This document shows positions 15,980 through 24,806 of a stretch of 64,000 nt of DNA, piece by piece. A program made the position numbers and the translations under genes. Source of the stretch: Streptomyces sp. NK15101 (lineage in GTDB: Bacteria; Actinomycetota; Actinomycetes; Streptomycetales; Streptomycetaceae); assembly GCF_020400725.1 (NCBI RefSeq), contig NZ_JAINVG010000019.1:37573-101572 (forward strand). The letters are read 5' to 3'. The stretch's first letter is position 1; each line of letters opens with the position of its first letter. The notes beneath the pieces are model-generated. The model worked only from the letters and a program-made list of their open reading frames with translations. It was not told the origin of the DNA and searched no databases.

Positions 15980-15996
15980 GCCGGACCCCGTCCGGC
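15980..15996. terminator. Hairpin terminator candidate between cold-shock gene and mqnD
   Basis: GCCGGAC-CCC-GTCCGGC is a perfect 7-bp stem with a 3-nt loop in the 67-bp gap between two convergent genes. It has no U-tract, like most Streptomyces terminators. Confidence 0.5.
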
Positions 15997-16003
15997 GCCC
16001 CCG

Positions 16004-16858
16004 TCAGGGGAACCGCAGCGCGTCCGGGCCGAGGGGCGGCACGAGTCCCTCGGCCGCGGCGCGCGTGAGCAGCCCGCGGACCGCCGCGTAGCCGTGCTCG
16101 CCGAGGTCGGCCGTGAACTCGTTCACGTAGAGACCGATGTGCTGGTCGGCCACCTTCGGGTCCATCTCCTGGGCGTGCTCCAGGACGTACGGCCGGGAGG
16201 CGGCGGGGTCGTCCCAGGCCATCCGCACCGACGCGCGGGCGGACTCGGCGAGCAGCTCCAGGGTCTCGGCGCCCAGCGATCGGCGGGCGACGATCGCGCC
16301 CAGCGGGATCGGGAGCCCGGTCGTGGACTCCCAGTGCTCGCCCATGTCGGCGAGGCAGTGCAGCCCGTAGTTCTTGTAGGTGAAGCGGGCCTCGTGGATG
16401 ACGAGCCCCGCGTCCACCTTCCCGTCCCGCACGGCGGGCATGATCTCGTGGAACGGCATCACGACGACCTCGCCGACGCCGCCGGGCACCGTCTCGGCCG
16501 CCCACAGCCGGAACAGCAGGTACGCGGTGGACCGCTCGCTCGGCACCGCGACGGTCCTCCCGGCCAGATCGGTGCCGGACGCGGCGTCCCGGGTGAGCAC
16601 CAGCGGGCCGCAGCCGCGGCCCAGGGCGCCGCCGCAGGGCAGCAGGGCGTACTCGTCGAGGATCCACGGCAGCACGGCGTACGACACCTTCAGGACGTCG
16701 TGCGTGTCGGTGCCGCCCTCCGCCCAGCCGTTGGTGACGTCGATGTCCGCGAAGGTCACGTCGAGCCGGGGCGCGCCCGGGACCCGGCCGTGCGCCCAGG
16801 CGTCGAAGACGAAGGTGTCGTTCGGGCAGGGCGAGTAGGCGATCTTCAGCTTGGTCAC
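16004..16858 (-). CDS. mqnD: 1,4-dihydroxy-6-naphthoate synthase (futalosine menaquinone pathway)
   Basis: A 284-aa enzyme of the periplasmic-binding-protein fold that converts cyclic de-hypoxanthinyl futalosine to 1,4-dihydroxy-6-naphthoate. The diagnostic N-terminus KIAYSPCPNDTFVFDAWAHG and the substrate-pocket segments KVSYAVLPW and GLVIHEARFTYKNYGL are present. Its GTG start overlaps the mqnB stop (GTGA, 16855-16858), so it is translated with futalosine hydrolase. In S. coelicolor the same pair is SCO4327-SCO4326. The remaining pathway genes (mqnA, mqnC) are not in this window, as expected. Confidence 0.94.
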   Translation of the reverse strand: MTKLKIAYSPCPNDTFVFDAWAHGRVPGAPRLDVTFADIDVTNGWAEGGTDTHDVLKVSYAVLPWILDEYALLPCGGALGRGCGPLVLTRDAASGTDLAGRTVAVPSERSTAYLLFRLWAAETVPGGVGEVVVMPFHEIMPAVRDGKVDAGLVIHEARFTYKNYGLHCLADMGEHWESTTGLPIPLGAIVARRSLGAETLELLAESARASVRMAWDDPAASRPYVLEHAQEMDPKVADQHIGLYVNEFTADLGEHGYAAVRGLLTRAAAEGLVPPLGPDALRFP

Positions 16859-17589
16859 GACGGCTCCCACGGCTCCACGAAGACGGTTCTGCTGAGCAGC
16901 CCGAAGGTGACCTCGAGGGCGCCCAGGGCCTCCCCGATGCGCCAGGCGGCGCGGTCGCGCGGACCGACGGCGTTCGACACGGCCCGGATCTCGACGGCCG
17001 GCACGCCGTACGCGGCGGCGGCCTCGGCGACGCCGAAGCCCTCCATCGCCTCGGCGGCGGCCGTCGGGTGGCGCTCCGCGAGCTCGGCGGCGCGACGGGC
17101 GGTGCCGGTGACGGTGGAGACGGTGAGGACGGGGGCGAGGACGCACGGCGGGCCCCCGGCGTCCAGGGCGGCGGCGATCCGCTTGGCCGGCCCCTCGGGC
17201 ACGGGGTGGACGGAGCGGCCGAAGCCGAGCTCCTCGACGGCGAGGTACCCGTCCGGGGTCTCGGCCCCGAGGTCGGCGGCGACGATCGCCGAGGAGACGA
17301 CGACGGACCCGACCGGTGCGACGGGCCGGAACCCGCCGGCGATCCCGGCGGAGACGACGAGGTCGTAGCCGCTCCCGGCCAGGGACCCGTACGCCAGGGC
17401 CGTCGCCGTCGCGGCGGCGACGGCCGCGGGGCCGACCCCGCCGACGAGGACGTCGACGCGGCCCTCGTGACGGCGCAGACCGAGCCCGCCCGGCAGCGGG
17501 AGGAGATCGGGACGGCCGGGGCCGAGGCCGGCGGTGACGGAGTCCGCCTCCGCCGCCACGGCCGTCACGATCAGGATCCGGTGGACCAC
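16855..17589 (-). CDS. mqnB: Futalosine hydrolase
   Basis: A 244-aa nucleosidase of the purine nucleoside phosphorylase/MTAN fold. It cleaves futalosine to hypoxanthine and dehypoxanthine futalosine. Visible motifs are LIVTAVAAEADSV at the N-terminus, VSAGIAGGF near residue 82, AMEGFGVAEAAAAYGVPAVEIRAVSN near 180-205 (the Glu and Asn that bind the nucleoside), and a terminal FGLLSRTVF. The GTG at 17589 is 7 bp downstream of the DUF2771 lipoprotein stop, so the genes are probably one operon. Confidence 0.93.
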   Translation of the reverse strand: MVHRILIVTAVAAEADSVTAGLGPGRPDLLPLPGGLGLRRHEGRVDVLVGGVGPAAVAAATATALAYGSLAGSGYDLVVSAGIAGGFRPVAPVGSVVVSSAIVAADLGAETPDGYLAVEELGFGRSVHPVPEGPAKRIAAALDAGGPPCVLAPVLTVSTVTGTARRAAELAERHPTAAAEAMEGFGVAEAAAAYGVPAVEIRAVSNAVGPRDRAAWRIGEALGALEVTFGLLSRTVFVEPWEPS

Positions 17590-17596
17590 CGGCGGA

Positions 17597-18076
17597 TCAG
17601 GATTCCTTCTTCAGCTGGAAGTGCCAGATGCCGGTCAGCTTCTTGCCGGTGTTCTCGACGATGGTCACCTGGGTCTTGTCGGTGGACTCGCCGGTCTGGC
17701 TGGAGAAGAAGGCGCTGGCCGGGATGGTCCGGTACGTCTTCTTGTACGGCTCGGGCTCGGCCTGCTGGCCGCCGAGGAAGATCGTCCAGCCGTGGTCCGC
17801 GATCTCCGGGTCCACGCCGAAGCGGATCTTGTCGTCCGTGGAGACCGTGATGGTCTTCTCGGCCTTCTTGTTGAGGCACTGCTGGATCTGCGACTCCTTG
17901 ATGGCGTCGCCGTCGTTGTAGCAGGCGGCCTCGGAGTTCACCGAGTCGGTCCCGACCGTCAGGGTCGCGAGCGGAGTCGGCTTGTCGCAGGCGGAGAGTA
18001 CGAGGAGCCCGGCGGAGACGGCCCCGAGGGCGACGGCGGCCCGGCGGCGCGAGCCGGAGAAGAACGCAACGGTCAT
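17597..18076 (-). CDS. DUF2771 family lipoprotein
   Basis: A 159-aa exported protein with a basic n-region (SGSRRRAAVALG) and a lipobox LLVLSACDK with the lipidated Cys near residue 30. The mature domain carries DNSEAACYND- and QIQQCLNKKAEK-type cysteines that may form a disulfide. A beta-rich part follows (ITVSTDDKIRFGVDPEIADHGWTIFL, TGIWHFQLKKES). DUF2771 has no known function. It precedes mqnB by 7 bp on the same strand. Confidence 0.88.
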   Translation of the reverse strand: MTVAFFSGSRRRAAVALGAVSAGLLVLSACDKPTPLATLTVGTDSVNSEAACYNDGDAIKESQIQQCLNKKAEKTITVSTDDKIRFGVDPEIADHGWTIFLGGQQAEPEPYKKTYRTIPASAFFSSQTGESTDKTQVTIVENTGKKLTGIWHFQLKKES

Positions 18077-18174
18077 GGGCCGAAGGCTATCGGGCCGCCG
18101 CGCCCGCGCCACGCGGGGGTACGGCGTGCCGCCACGGCGTACCGCTTCGTACGGAGTGTCCCGGGGCCGGGTGC

Positions 18175-18249
18175 GGGGGCGTCCGGGGCTCGGCACGGGG
18201 CCGTCCGGGAGCTCGGCGCGGGGCGTCCTGGGCTTGGTACGGGGCCGTC
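18175..18249. repeat. Imperfect tandem repeat, about 21-23 bp, 3.5 units
   Basis: Units of the form GGGGCGTCCGGGGCTCGGCAC recur as GGGGCCGTCCGGGAGCTCGGCGC and GGGGCGTCCTGGGCTTGGTAC, then a partial GGGGCCGTCC. They fill most of the space between the DUF2771 gene start and the MFS gene stop. Confidence 0.6.
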
Positions 18250-19647
18250 CTAGGGCACTTTCGCCCTGGGGCGGCCCTTGGGGCCCGGGCGGCTGCGGGC
18301 CGCGGTGAGGAGGCCGCGGACGGAGAGGAGCGCGCCCAGGCCCAGGATCGCGGCGGCGACGGACATGCCGAGGGTGCCGTTCAGGGGCAGGGCGATGCCG
18401 ATCCCGCCGCCCACCACCCACGCCATCTGCAGGGCCGTCTCGGAACGGGCGAACGCCGAGGTCCGCACCAGCTCCGGCACGTCCCGCTGGATCAGCGCGT
18501 CCAGCGACAGCTTCGACAGGGCCTGGGTGAGCCCCGCGACCGCGCCGAGGACGGCGACCATGAGCCCGCCGAAGAAGACGGCCGTGCAGACGGCCGTCCC
18601 GAACACCACGCTGATCATCGTGGCGATGATCACCTCTGGCCCGTGGCCCCGGTCCCGCAGCAGCGAGCCGACGGCCGTACCGCAGGCGTTCCCCGTGCCC
18701 GCCGCCACGCCCACGATCCCCAGGGAGACGGCGGCGCTCTGCCCCGACAGCGGATGCTCGCGCAGCAGGAACGCCAGGAAGAAGATCAGGAAACCGGACA
18801 GCATGCGCTGCGCGGCGTTCGCCTCCAGACCGTTCAGCACCGACGGCCCCACCGTCCGCAGGCTCGGCTTCTTCTCGCCGTGGGTCAGCAGGTGCGCCCG
18901 CCGCTCGCCCTTCGCGGAGTCCACCTTGTGCGGCATCCGCAGCGCCCAGAACGTCCCCAGCAGGAACAGGCAGCACGCCCCGTACAGCGGCCAGCCCGGC
19001 CCGACCATCTGCAGCCCCGCCCCCACGGGCGCGGCGATGCCGGTGGCGAGCAGCCCGGCGAGCGTGACCCGGGAGTTCGCCTTCACGAGCGAGAAGTCCG
19101 GCGGCAGGAGCCGGGGCACGACGGCGCTGCGGACCACCCCGTACGCCTTGGAGGCCACGAGGACGCCGAGCGCCGCGGGATACAGCTCCAGACCGCCCGT
19201 CGCCACCGCCCCCGACATCATGATCGCGAGGACCGCGCGGGTCAGCATCGCGCCCGCCATCGCCGCGCGCCGCCCGTGCGGGATCCGGTCCAGGAGGGGA
19301 CCGATCACGGGGGCGAGGAGGGTGAAGGGGGCCATCGTGATGGCGAGGTAGAGCGCGACGCGGCCGCGGGCCTCGTCGGTCGGCACGGAGAAGAAGACGG
19401 TGGAGGCGAGGGCGACGGTGATCATGACGTCGCCGGCGCCGTTCACGGCGTGCAGCTCGATCAGCTTCCCGAGCCCCGACTCACCCGCGCCGTGCGCGTG
19501 AGTGGCCTTCCGGATGCCCCTCGCGGTGCCGGTGAACGGCAGGTGCAGGGCACGCCCGACCTTCCGGCCCGCTCGGCGGAGCGGCCCGGCGGGATCATGC
19601 GATCGTACGGGGGACCGCGCGGCTGCCACTCCGTCATAGTGCCCCAC
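18250..19647 (-). CDS. MFS transporter
   Basis: A 465-aa major facilitator with about 12 hydrophobic segments. The first 65 residues are an unusually long hydrophilic N-terminus containing KVGRALHLPFTGTARGIRKATHAHGAGESGLGKLI. The first membrane segment begins near 75 (VMITVALASTVFFSV). Motif A-like sequence PLLDRIPHGRRAAMAGAML is near residue 118. The substrate is unknown. The GTG at 19647 is the outermost start, and the next in-frame GTG is only five codons on. The downstream end abuts a tandem repeat. Confidence 0.85.
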   Translation of the reverse strand: MGHYDGVAAARSPVRSHDPAGPLRRAGRKVGRALHLPFTGTARGIRKATHAHGAGESGLGKLIELHAVNGAGDVMITVALASTVFFSVPTDEARGRVALYLAITMAPFTLLAPVIGPLLDRIPHGRRAAMAGAMLTRAVLAIMMSGAVATGGLELYPAALGVLVASKAYGVVRSAVVPRLLPPDFSLVKANSRVTLAGLLATGIAAPVGAGLQMVGPGWPLYGACCLFLLGTFWALRMPHKVDSAKGERRAHLLTHGEKKPSLRTVGPSVLNGLEANAAQRMLSGFLIFFLAFLLREHPLSGQSAAVSLGIVGVAAGTGNACGTAVGSLLRDRGHGPEVIIATMISVVFGTAVCTAVFFGGLMVAVLGAVAGLTQALSKLSLDALIQRDVPELVRTSAFARSETALQMAWVVGGGIGIALPLNGTLGMSVAAAILGLGALLSVRGLLTAARSRPGPKGRPRAKVP

Positions 19648-20029
19648 GGGCGCGTCCGACGAACCGTGGCACGACGGGGGACCCCGCGAGAGGGCCCGTC
19701 GCGGGCGGACGTGGCGCGGGACGACCGCCCGCCCGGCGGCGCCCGGGGCAACTTCCGTCGCCCGCGATCCCGGCCACTTGGGACGGGCAGGTGGGCGGAG
19801 GCCCGCGAACGGGGTAGCGTGCGTAGCGCGTCACCGGCGGAAGCTCTCGGCCGCGCGCCTCTTCGGCATCCCGCAGAATGGATGACGTTAGGTGTGCCCG
19901 AGACGCGCGAGACAAGTCGGGTGCGGACGTCGATGCGGCCCCCTGGTCCGCTCCGCCCGCCGCCCGTGCCTTCGCTCCCGCCCCTCGGCCGGCGCACCCG
20001 TGAGACGGCGTAGGAGAGAAGCGAGACCT
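19648..20029. other. 382-bp divergent intergenic region
   Basis: This region separates the MFS gene (minus) from the DUF3027 gene (plus). Open frames here on both strands lack coding character or ribosome-binding sites. The only promoter-like landmark I see is CGGGGTAGCGTGCGTAGCGC at about 19810-19829. The DUF3027 ribosome-binding site AGGAGAGAA precedes the GTG at 20030. No repeats of the dispersed family occur here. Confidence 0.5.
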
Positions 20030-20959
20030 GTGAGTGCTGCGACGACGCGAAGCGGTACCCCGCGTACCCCGCGAGCCACGCGTACCCCCGACCGCCTGTG
20101 CGCGGAGGCCGTAGACCTCGCGCGGGAGGCCGCCGAGGAGGCGGCCGCGCCAGGGATCGTGGGCGCGCACGTCGAGGTCGTCGCGGAGGGCGACCGGGTC
20201 GTCACGCACTTCTTCGAGTCCAAGGAGCCCGGCTACCGGGGCTGGCGCTGGGCGGTGACCGTCACCCGCGCCTCCCGCGCCAAGAACGTCACGCTTGACG
20301 AAACCGTCCTGCTGCCCGGCGCGGACGCGCTCCTCGCCCCGGAGTGGGTGCCGTGGAGCGAGCGGCTGCGGCCCGGCGACATGGGCCCCGGCGACCTCCT
20401 CCCCACGGAGCAGGACGACCTGCGCCTGGAGCCCGGCTACTCGGGCGAGGACGCGCCGCCGCCGAACTCCGTCGTCTCGGAGGAGATGGAGGAGCACCTC
20501 GACGAGGAGGACGCGGAGCTCACGTCGCGCACCCCGTCGCGCGGGGCCATCGCCGCGGTCGCCGAGGAGCTCGGCATGCGCCGGGCGCGGGTCCTCTCGC
20601 GGTACGGGCTGCACGTGGCGGCGGACCGCTGGGACGAGGCGTTCGGAGCGAAGACCCCGATGGCGCAGGCGGCGCCCGCCTCGTGCGAGTCCTGCGCGTT
20701 CCTGGTGCCGCTGGCGGGCTCCCTGAAGCAGGCCTTCGGCATCTGCGCGAACGAGTTCTCGCCGGCGGACGGGCGGGTCGTGTCCCTCGCGTACGGCTGC
20801 GGGGGGCACTCGGAGGCCGCGGTCATGCCGAAGCCGCCGCGGCCGGCGCCGCCGGTGCTGGACTCCATGGCCGCGGACGAGTTCCCCCTCCGGCCGGCGA
20901 AGGACTCGGGCTCCACGACGGAACCGGACGCGGCGTCGGAAGACCTGGGCCACTCGTAA
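20030..20959 (+). CDS. DUF3027 domain-containing protein
   Basis: A 309-aa cytoplasmic protein of the actinobacterial DUF3027 family. Conserved parts are RLCAEAVDLAREAAEEAA at the start, VVTHFFESKEPGYRGWRWAVTVTRA near residues 60-85, and a C-terminal cysteine-bearing region SCESCAFLVPLAGSLKQAFGICANEFSPADGRVVSLAYGCGGHSEA near 215-260. In that region two CxxC/C...C pairs could bind a metal. Function is unknown. The GTG at 20030 has an AGGAGAGAA site. It lies upstream of the sacsin-like ATPase gene, a pairing I recall as common in streptomycetes. Here the two are separated by 638 bp holding repeat copy C. Confidence 0.88.
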   Translation: MSAATTRSGTPRTPRATRTPDRLCAEAVDLAREAAEEAAAPGIVGAHVEVVAEGDRVVTHFFESKEPGYRGWRWAVTVTRASRAKNVTLDETVLLPGADALLAPEWVPWSERLRPGDMGPGDLLPTEQDDLRLEPGYSGEDAPPPNSVVSEEMEEHLDEEDAELTSRTPSRGAIAAVAEELGMRRARVLSRYGLHVAADRWDEAFGAKTPMAQAAPASCESCAFLVPLAGSLKQAFGICANEFSPADGRVVSLAYGCGGHSEAAVMPKPPRPAPPVLDSMAADEFPLRPAKDSGSTTEPDAASEDLGHS

Positions 20960-21042
20960 CACCCCGCCCGCGGGCACGCCCCTGCTGGGCGGCGCCCCGC
21001 CGCGCGGACTCGCGCCCGGCTGGGCGGTGCCCCCGCCCCCCG

Positions 21043-21352
21043 CCCGTGTGGGCAATCGTCCCGCTGGGCGGGACGGGTGGGCACACGGGACGGCGCCCTT
21101 CAGCGGCGCCTCCGCGTTCCGCGCCTGGACCCGCACCACCAGGGAGCCGTGCACGGGGCGCGGGTCCAGGCCCATGAGCCTCGGGCGCCGGCAAGGGCGC
21201 CGTTCCGTTGTGCCCACCCTCCCCCAAGCTCTCGGCTCCGCTCGAGCAGGGGGGACCCCCTTGCCCCAGCGGAACGACTGCCCACAACGGGGCGCGGGTG
21301 GGCGCCGCCCCGGCGGAACGACCGCCCACAACGGGGCGCGGCCCACAACGGA
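21043..21352 (+). repeat. Dispersed composite repeat, copy C
   Basis: The copy lies in the 638-bp gap between DUF3027 and the sacsin-like gene. It has the same block order as copies A, B and D, with the core hairpin at about 21228-21265. Two full units of about 30 bp follow, then a partial third (GGCCCACAACGG). The rest of the gap (20960-21042, 21353-21597) is low-complexity GC-rich sequence in which I see no gene. The promoter for the downstream gene must lie in its last part. Confidence 0.75.
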
Positions 21353-21597
21353 GCGCCCCCGGGCCACCAGAGGCGTGGCGCCCGGCGGACGGCCCCGGCC
21401 CGGCGAGGGCGCGGTGCTCGGCGGGTGCCCCGGGCACCGGGAGCGCGGCGCTCGGCAGGGGAGCGTCGGCGACCCCGCGCGCCCCCGGCCGTGACCGTGC
21501 CCCCGCGCTCCCCACCCCGCGCCGCACGGTACCTTCGGGCCCCGGGCTCAATGGTCCGGGAACGACCGCCCCGCAGAACCGCAGACTGGAGTCAGAC

Positions 21598-24500
21598 GTG
21601 AGCGTCAGCGTCCGGACGACGACCGACGGAACCGATCCCTTCGGCACCGCACGGCTGCGGCGGGGAGTGCTCGACGCCTGGGGCGCCAGCCCCGCCCGGT
21701 TCCGGGAGGACGCCAACGCCGAGGAGGACCTCGCGCTCGGCGGCTACCGCGACCGCCTCGTCGTCGAGCTGGCCCAGAACGCCGCCGACGCCGCCCACCG
21801 CGCCGGCGTCACGGGCCGCCTCCGGCTGACCCTGCACCCCGCCGACCCCGAGGGCCCCGCCGTCCTCGCCGCGGCGAACACCGGCGCCCCGCTGGACGCC
21901 GCCGGCGCCGAGTCGCTGTCCACCCTCCGCGCCTCCGCCAAGAGGGAGCAGGCGCACGGTGCCGTCGGCCGCTTCGGCGTCGGCTTCGCCGCCGTCCTCG
22001 CCGTCTCCGACGAGCCCGCCATTCTGGGCCGTCACGGCGGCGTCCGCTGGTCCCTCGCGGAGGCGCGGGAACTGGCCGCCGAGGCCGCCCGGTACAGCCC
22101 GGGCCTCGGCGACGAACTGCGCCGCCGAGACGGCCACGTACCGCTGCTGCGACTGCCGCTGCCCGCCGAGGGCACCGCCCCGGAGGGCTACGACACCGTC
22201 GTCGTCCTCCCGATGCGCGACGCGGCCGCCGAGGACCTGGCCGAGCGCCTCCTCGCCTCCGTCGACGACGCCCTGCTCCTCACCCTTCCGGGTCTCGCCG
22301 AGATCGTCGTGGAGACGACCGAAGGGGTACGGACCCTCCGCCGCTCCGAGGACGACGGCTACGTCCGCATCGACGACTCCGCGACCGGCGGCCACCGCTG
22401 GCGGACCGTCACCCACGGCGGCCCGATCGAGCCCGAGCTCCTCAAGGACCGCCCGGTCGAGGAGCGCCTGCGCCCGCACTGGTCCGTCACCTGGGCCGTG
22501 CCCGTGGACGCCGAGGGCGCCCCCCGCTACCCGCGTACGACCCCGGTCGTGCACGCCCCCACGCCCACCGACGAGCCGCTCGGCATCCCGGCGCTCCTCA
22601 TCGCGTCCCTCCCGCTGGACACCGCCCGGCGGCACCCGGCGCCGGGGCCGCTCACCGACTTCCTGGTGCAGCGCGCGGCCGACGCGTACGCCGAACTGCT
22701 CTCCGACTGGGACCCGGTGACGACCGCCACCCTCGACCTCGTGCCCGGGCCGCTCGGCAAGGGCCCGCTCGACGGGGCGCTGCGGGAGGCGATCCTGGAC
22801 CGGCTGCCCAGGGTGGCGTTCCTGGCGCCCGCCGCGCCGTCCGAGGAGTTGCCCGCGCTCCGCCCGATCGAGGCGGAGGTCGTGGAGGGCGCGGGCGCGG
22901 AGACCGTCGAGGTCCTCGCCGAGGTGTTCCCGACGCTCCTGCCGGCCGGCCTGGAGCGGCGTCCCGAGCTGCGCACCCTCGGCATCGGCCGCGTACCGCT
23001 GACGGAGGCGATCGACCGCCTGGCGGGGGTGGACAGGGCGCCGACGTGGTGGTGGCGGCTGTACGACTCGCTCGCCGGCGTCGACCCGGACCGCCTGACG
23101 GGCCTGCCCGTGCCGCTCGCGGAGACCGCCGAGGGCAGCCGGATCCGTACGACGATCGGCCCCCGCCAGGTCCTCCTCCCGCAGGACCGCACCCCCGCCG
23201 AGTTGACCCGGCTCGGCCTGAAGGTGGCGCACCCGGAGGCGGCGCACCCGCTCCTGGAGAAGCTGGGGGCCCTGCCCGCCACGCCCCGCGCGGTCCTGAC
23301 GACCCCGCAGGTGCGGGCGGCGGTCGCGGCCTCCCTCGACGCGGGGGAGATCTGGGACGAGGACGCCGACACCCTCGACGCGGAGGAGCTGGCCGAGACC
23401 GTCCTCGCGCTCGTCAGGGACGCGGAACTCGAACCGGGCGACGAGCCCTGGCTCGGTGCGCTCGCGCTCCCCGACGAGGACGGCGAGCTCGCCCCGGCGG
23501 GCGAACTCGTCCTGCCCGGCTCGCCCTTCGCGGCCGTGATGCGCGAGGACGAACTCGCCTTCGTCGACGGCGGCCTGGCCGCCCGCTGGGGCGAGCAGCC
23601 GCTCGCCGCGTGCGGGGTCCTGGCGAACTTCGCCCTGATCCGCGCGACCGATCTGGTCCTCGACCCGGACGAGATCGAGCCGCGCGAGGGCGACTATCCG
23701 GAGCCGGACGACGCGGGCCTGCTCGACGCGGTCGACGTCTGGTGCGAGGACGTCCTGGACCGCCTCCCGATGACCCCCGTGCCGCCCGTGGCGACGGAGA
23801 TCGTGGCCGTACGGGACCTGGACCTGGTCGACGACGACTGCTGGCCCATGGCGCTCGCCCTCCTCGCGCAGCCGCCGCTCCGGGACGCCCTGACCCAGCC
23901 CGTACGGGTCCTCCTCCCGGACGGCACGACGGAGACCGTCCGCTCGTACACCGCCTGGTGGCTGCGCGACCACCCGGTCCTGGACGGCCGTCACCCGGCG
24001 GGCCTCCGCGCGGAGGGCTCGGACCCCCTGCTCTCCGGCCTGTACGACTCCGCCGACGCGACCGGCTTCGAGGACGAGCAGGTCCTCCGGGCCCTGGGCG
24101 TCCGCACCTCGGTCGCGGCGCTCCTCGACGAGCCGGGCGGCGCGGCGGAGCTGCTGACCCGTCTGGCGGACCCGTCGCGCGAGGTGACGGCCGTCCAGCT
24201 GCACGCCCTCTACACGGCCCTGGCGGACCTGGACCCCGAGCAGGTGACGCTCCCCGACGAGCTGCGGGCGGTCGTGGACGGCGCCCTGGTCGTGGTCGAC
24301 GCCTCGGAGGCCCTGGTGGCGGACGCCCCCGACCTGCTCCCGCTGGCCGGCGGCCTCCCCCTCCTCCCGGTCTCCCCGTCCCGCGCCGCGGACCTGGCCG
24401 ACCTCTTCCAGGTCCGCCGCCTGAGCGAGGCCGTCGAGGCCGAGGTGACGACGGTCGGCGAGGAGCACGAGGTCCCGCCCTCGGTCCACGCCCTCCTGGG

Positions 24501-24729
24501 TCCGGCCACCCCCGCCTCGTACATCGAGCACGAGGAGCTCCACGCCGGCGGCACCGAGCTCGACTGGCGCCGCACCCCCGACGGCGTCGTCCACGCCGCC
24601 ACCCTGGAAGGCGTGGCGGCCGGCCTCGCCTGGGCGGCCGGCCAGTGGCCCCGCCGCTTCGAGGTGGCGGCCCTCCTGGAGGACCCGTCGAGGACGGCGG
24701 AACTGGCGAGGGACCGCTGGTTCGACTAG
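21598..24729 (+). CDS. Sacsin N-terminal/Hsp90-like GHKL ATPase domain protein
   Basis: A 1043-aa protein with a Bergerat-fold ATPase at the N-terminus. The N-box is VVELAQNAADAAHRAG near residue 55-70, the G1 region TGAPLDAAGAESLS near 100, and the G2 box AVGRFGVGFAAVLAVSD near 120-135. The remaining 850 residues are Leu/Asp/Glu-rich with no recognisable domain and no membrane segment, so this is not Hsp90 itself. In annotation it is often called 'molecular chaperone Hsp90' or sacsin-like. The GTG follows GGAG at 21588-21591. A chaperone-like or DNA-related ATPase role is inference. Confidence 0.88.
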   Translation: MSVSVRTTTDGTDPFGTARLRRGVLDAWGASPARFREDANAEEDLALGGYRDRLVVELAQNAADAAHRAGVTGRLRLTLHPADPEGPAVLAAANTGAPLDAAGAESLSTLRASAKREQAHGAVGRFGVGFAAVLAVSDEPAILGRHGGVRWSLAEARELAAEAARYSPGLGDELRRRDGHVPLLRLPLPAEGTAPEGYDTVVVLPMRDAAAEDLAERLLASVDDALLLTLPGLAEIVVETTEGVRTLRRSEDDGYVRIDDSATGGHRWRTVTHGGPIEPELLKDRPVEERLRPHWSVTWAVPVDAEGAPRYPRTTPVVHAPTPTDEPLGIPALLIASLPLDTARRHPAPGPLTDFLVQRAADAYAELLSDWDPVTTATLDLVPGPLGKGPLDGALREAILDRLPRVAFLAPAAPSEELPALRPIEAEVVEGAGAETVEVLAEVFPTLLPAGLERRPELRTLGIGRVPLTEAIDRLAGVDRAPTWWWRLYDSLAGVDPDRLTGLPVPLAETAEGSRIRTTIGPRQVLLPQDRTPAELTRLGLKVAHPEAAHPLLEKLGALPATPRAVLTTPQVRAAVAASLDAGEIWDEDADTLDAEELAETVLALVRDAELEPGDEPWLGALALPDEDGELAPAGELVLPGSPFAAVMREDELAFVDGGLAARWGEQPLAACGVLANFALIRATDLVLDPDEIEPREGDYPEPDDAGLLDAVDVWCEDVLDRLPMTPVPPVATEIVAVRDLDLVDDDCWPMALALLAQPPLRDALTQPVRVLLPDGTTETVRSYTAWWLRDHPVLDGRHPAGLRAEGSDPLLSGLYDSADATGFEDEQVLRALGVRTSVAALLDEPGGAAELLTRLADPSREVTAVQLHALYTALADLDPEQVTLPDELRAVVDGALVVVDASEALVADAPDLLPLAGGLPLLPVSPSRAADLADLFQVRRLSEAVEAEVTTVGEEHEVPPSVHALLGPATPASYIEHEELHAGGTELDWRRTPDGVVHAATLEGVAAGLAWAAGQWPRRFEVAALLEDPSRTAELARDRWFD

Positions 24730-24751
24730 GCCCCGTCCGGAGGGAGGGCGG

Positions 24752-24806
24752 GGCGGGGCCTTTCGCCGGCGGCGGCTCGCGGAAGGCGGCAGCGCCCGGC
24801 CCCGCC
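24752..24806. terminator. GC-rich stem-loop between convergent genes
   Basis: GGCGGGGCC (24752-24760) pairs perfectly with GGCCCCGCC (24798-24806) across a loop of about 37 nt that is itself GC-rich. It spans the gap between the sacsin-like gene and the P-type ATPase gene and may stop both transcripts. Confidence 0.35.
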
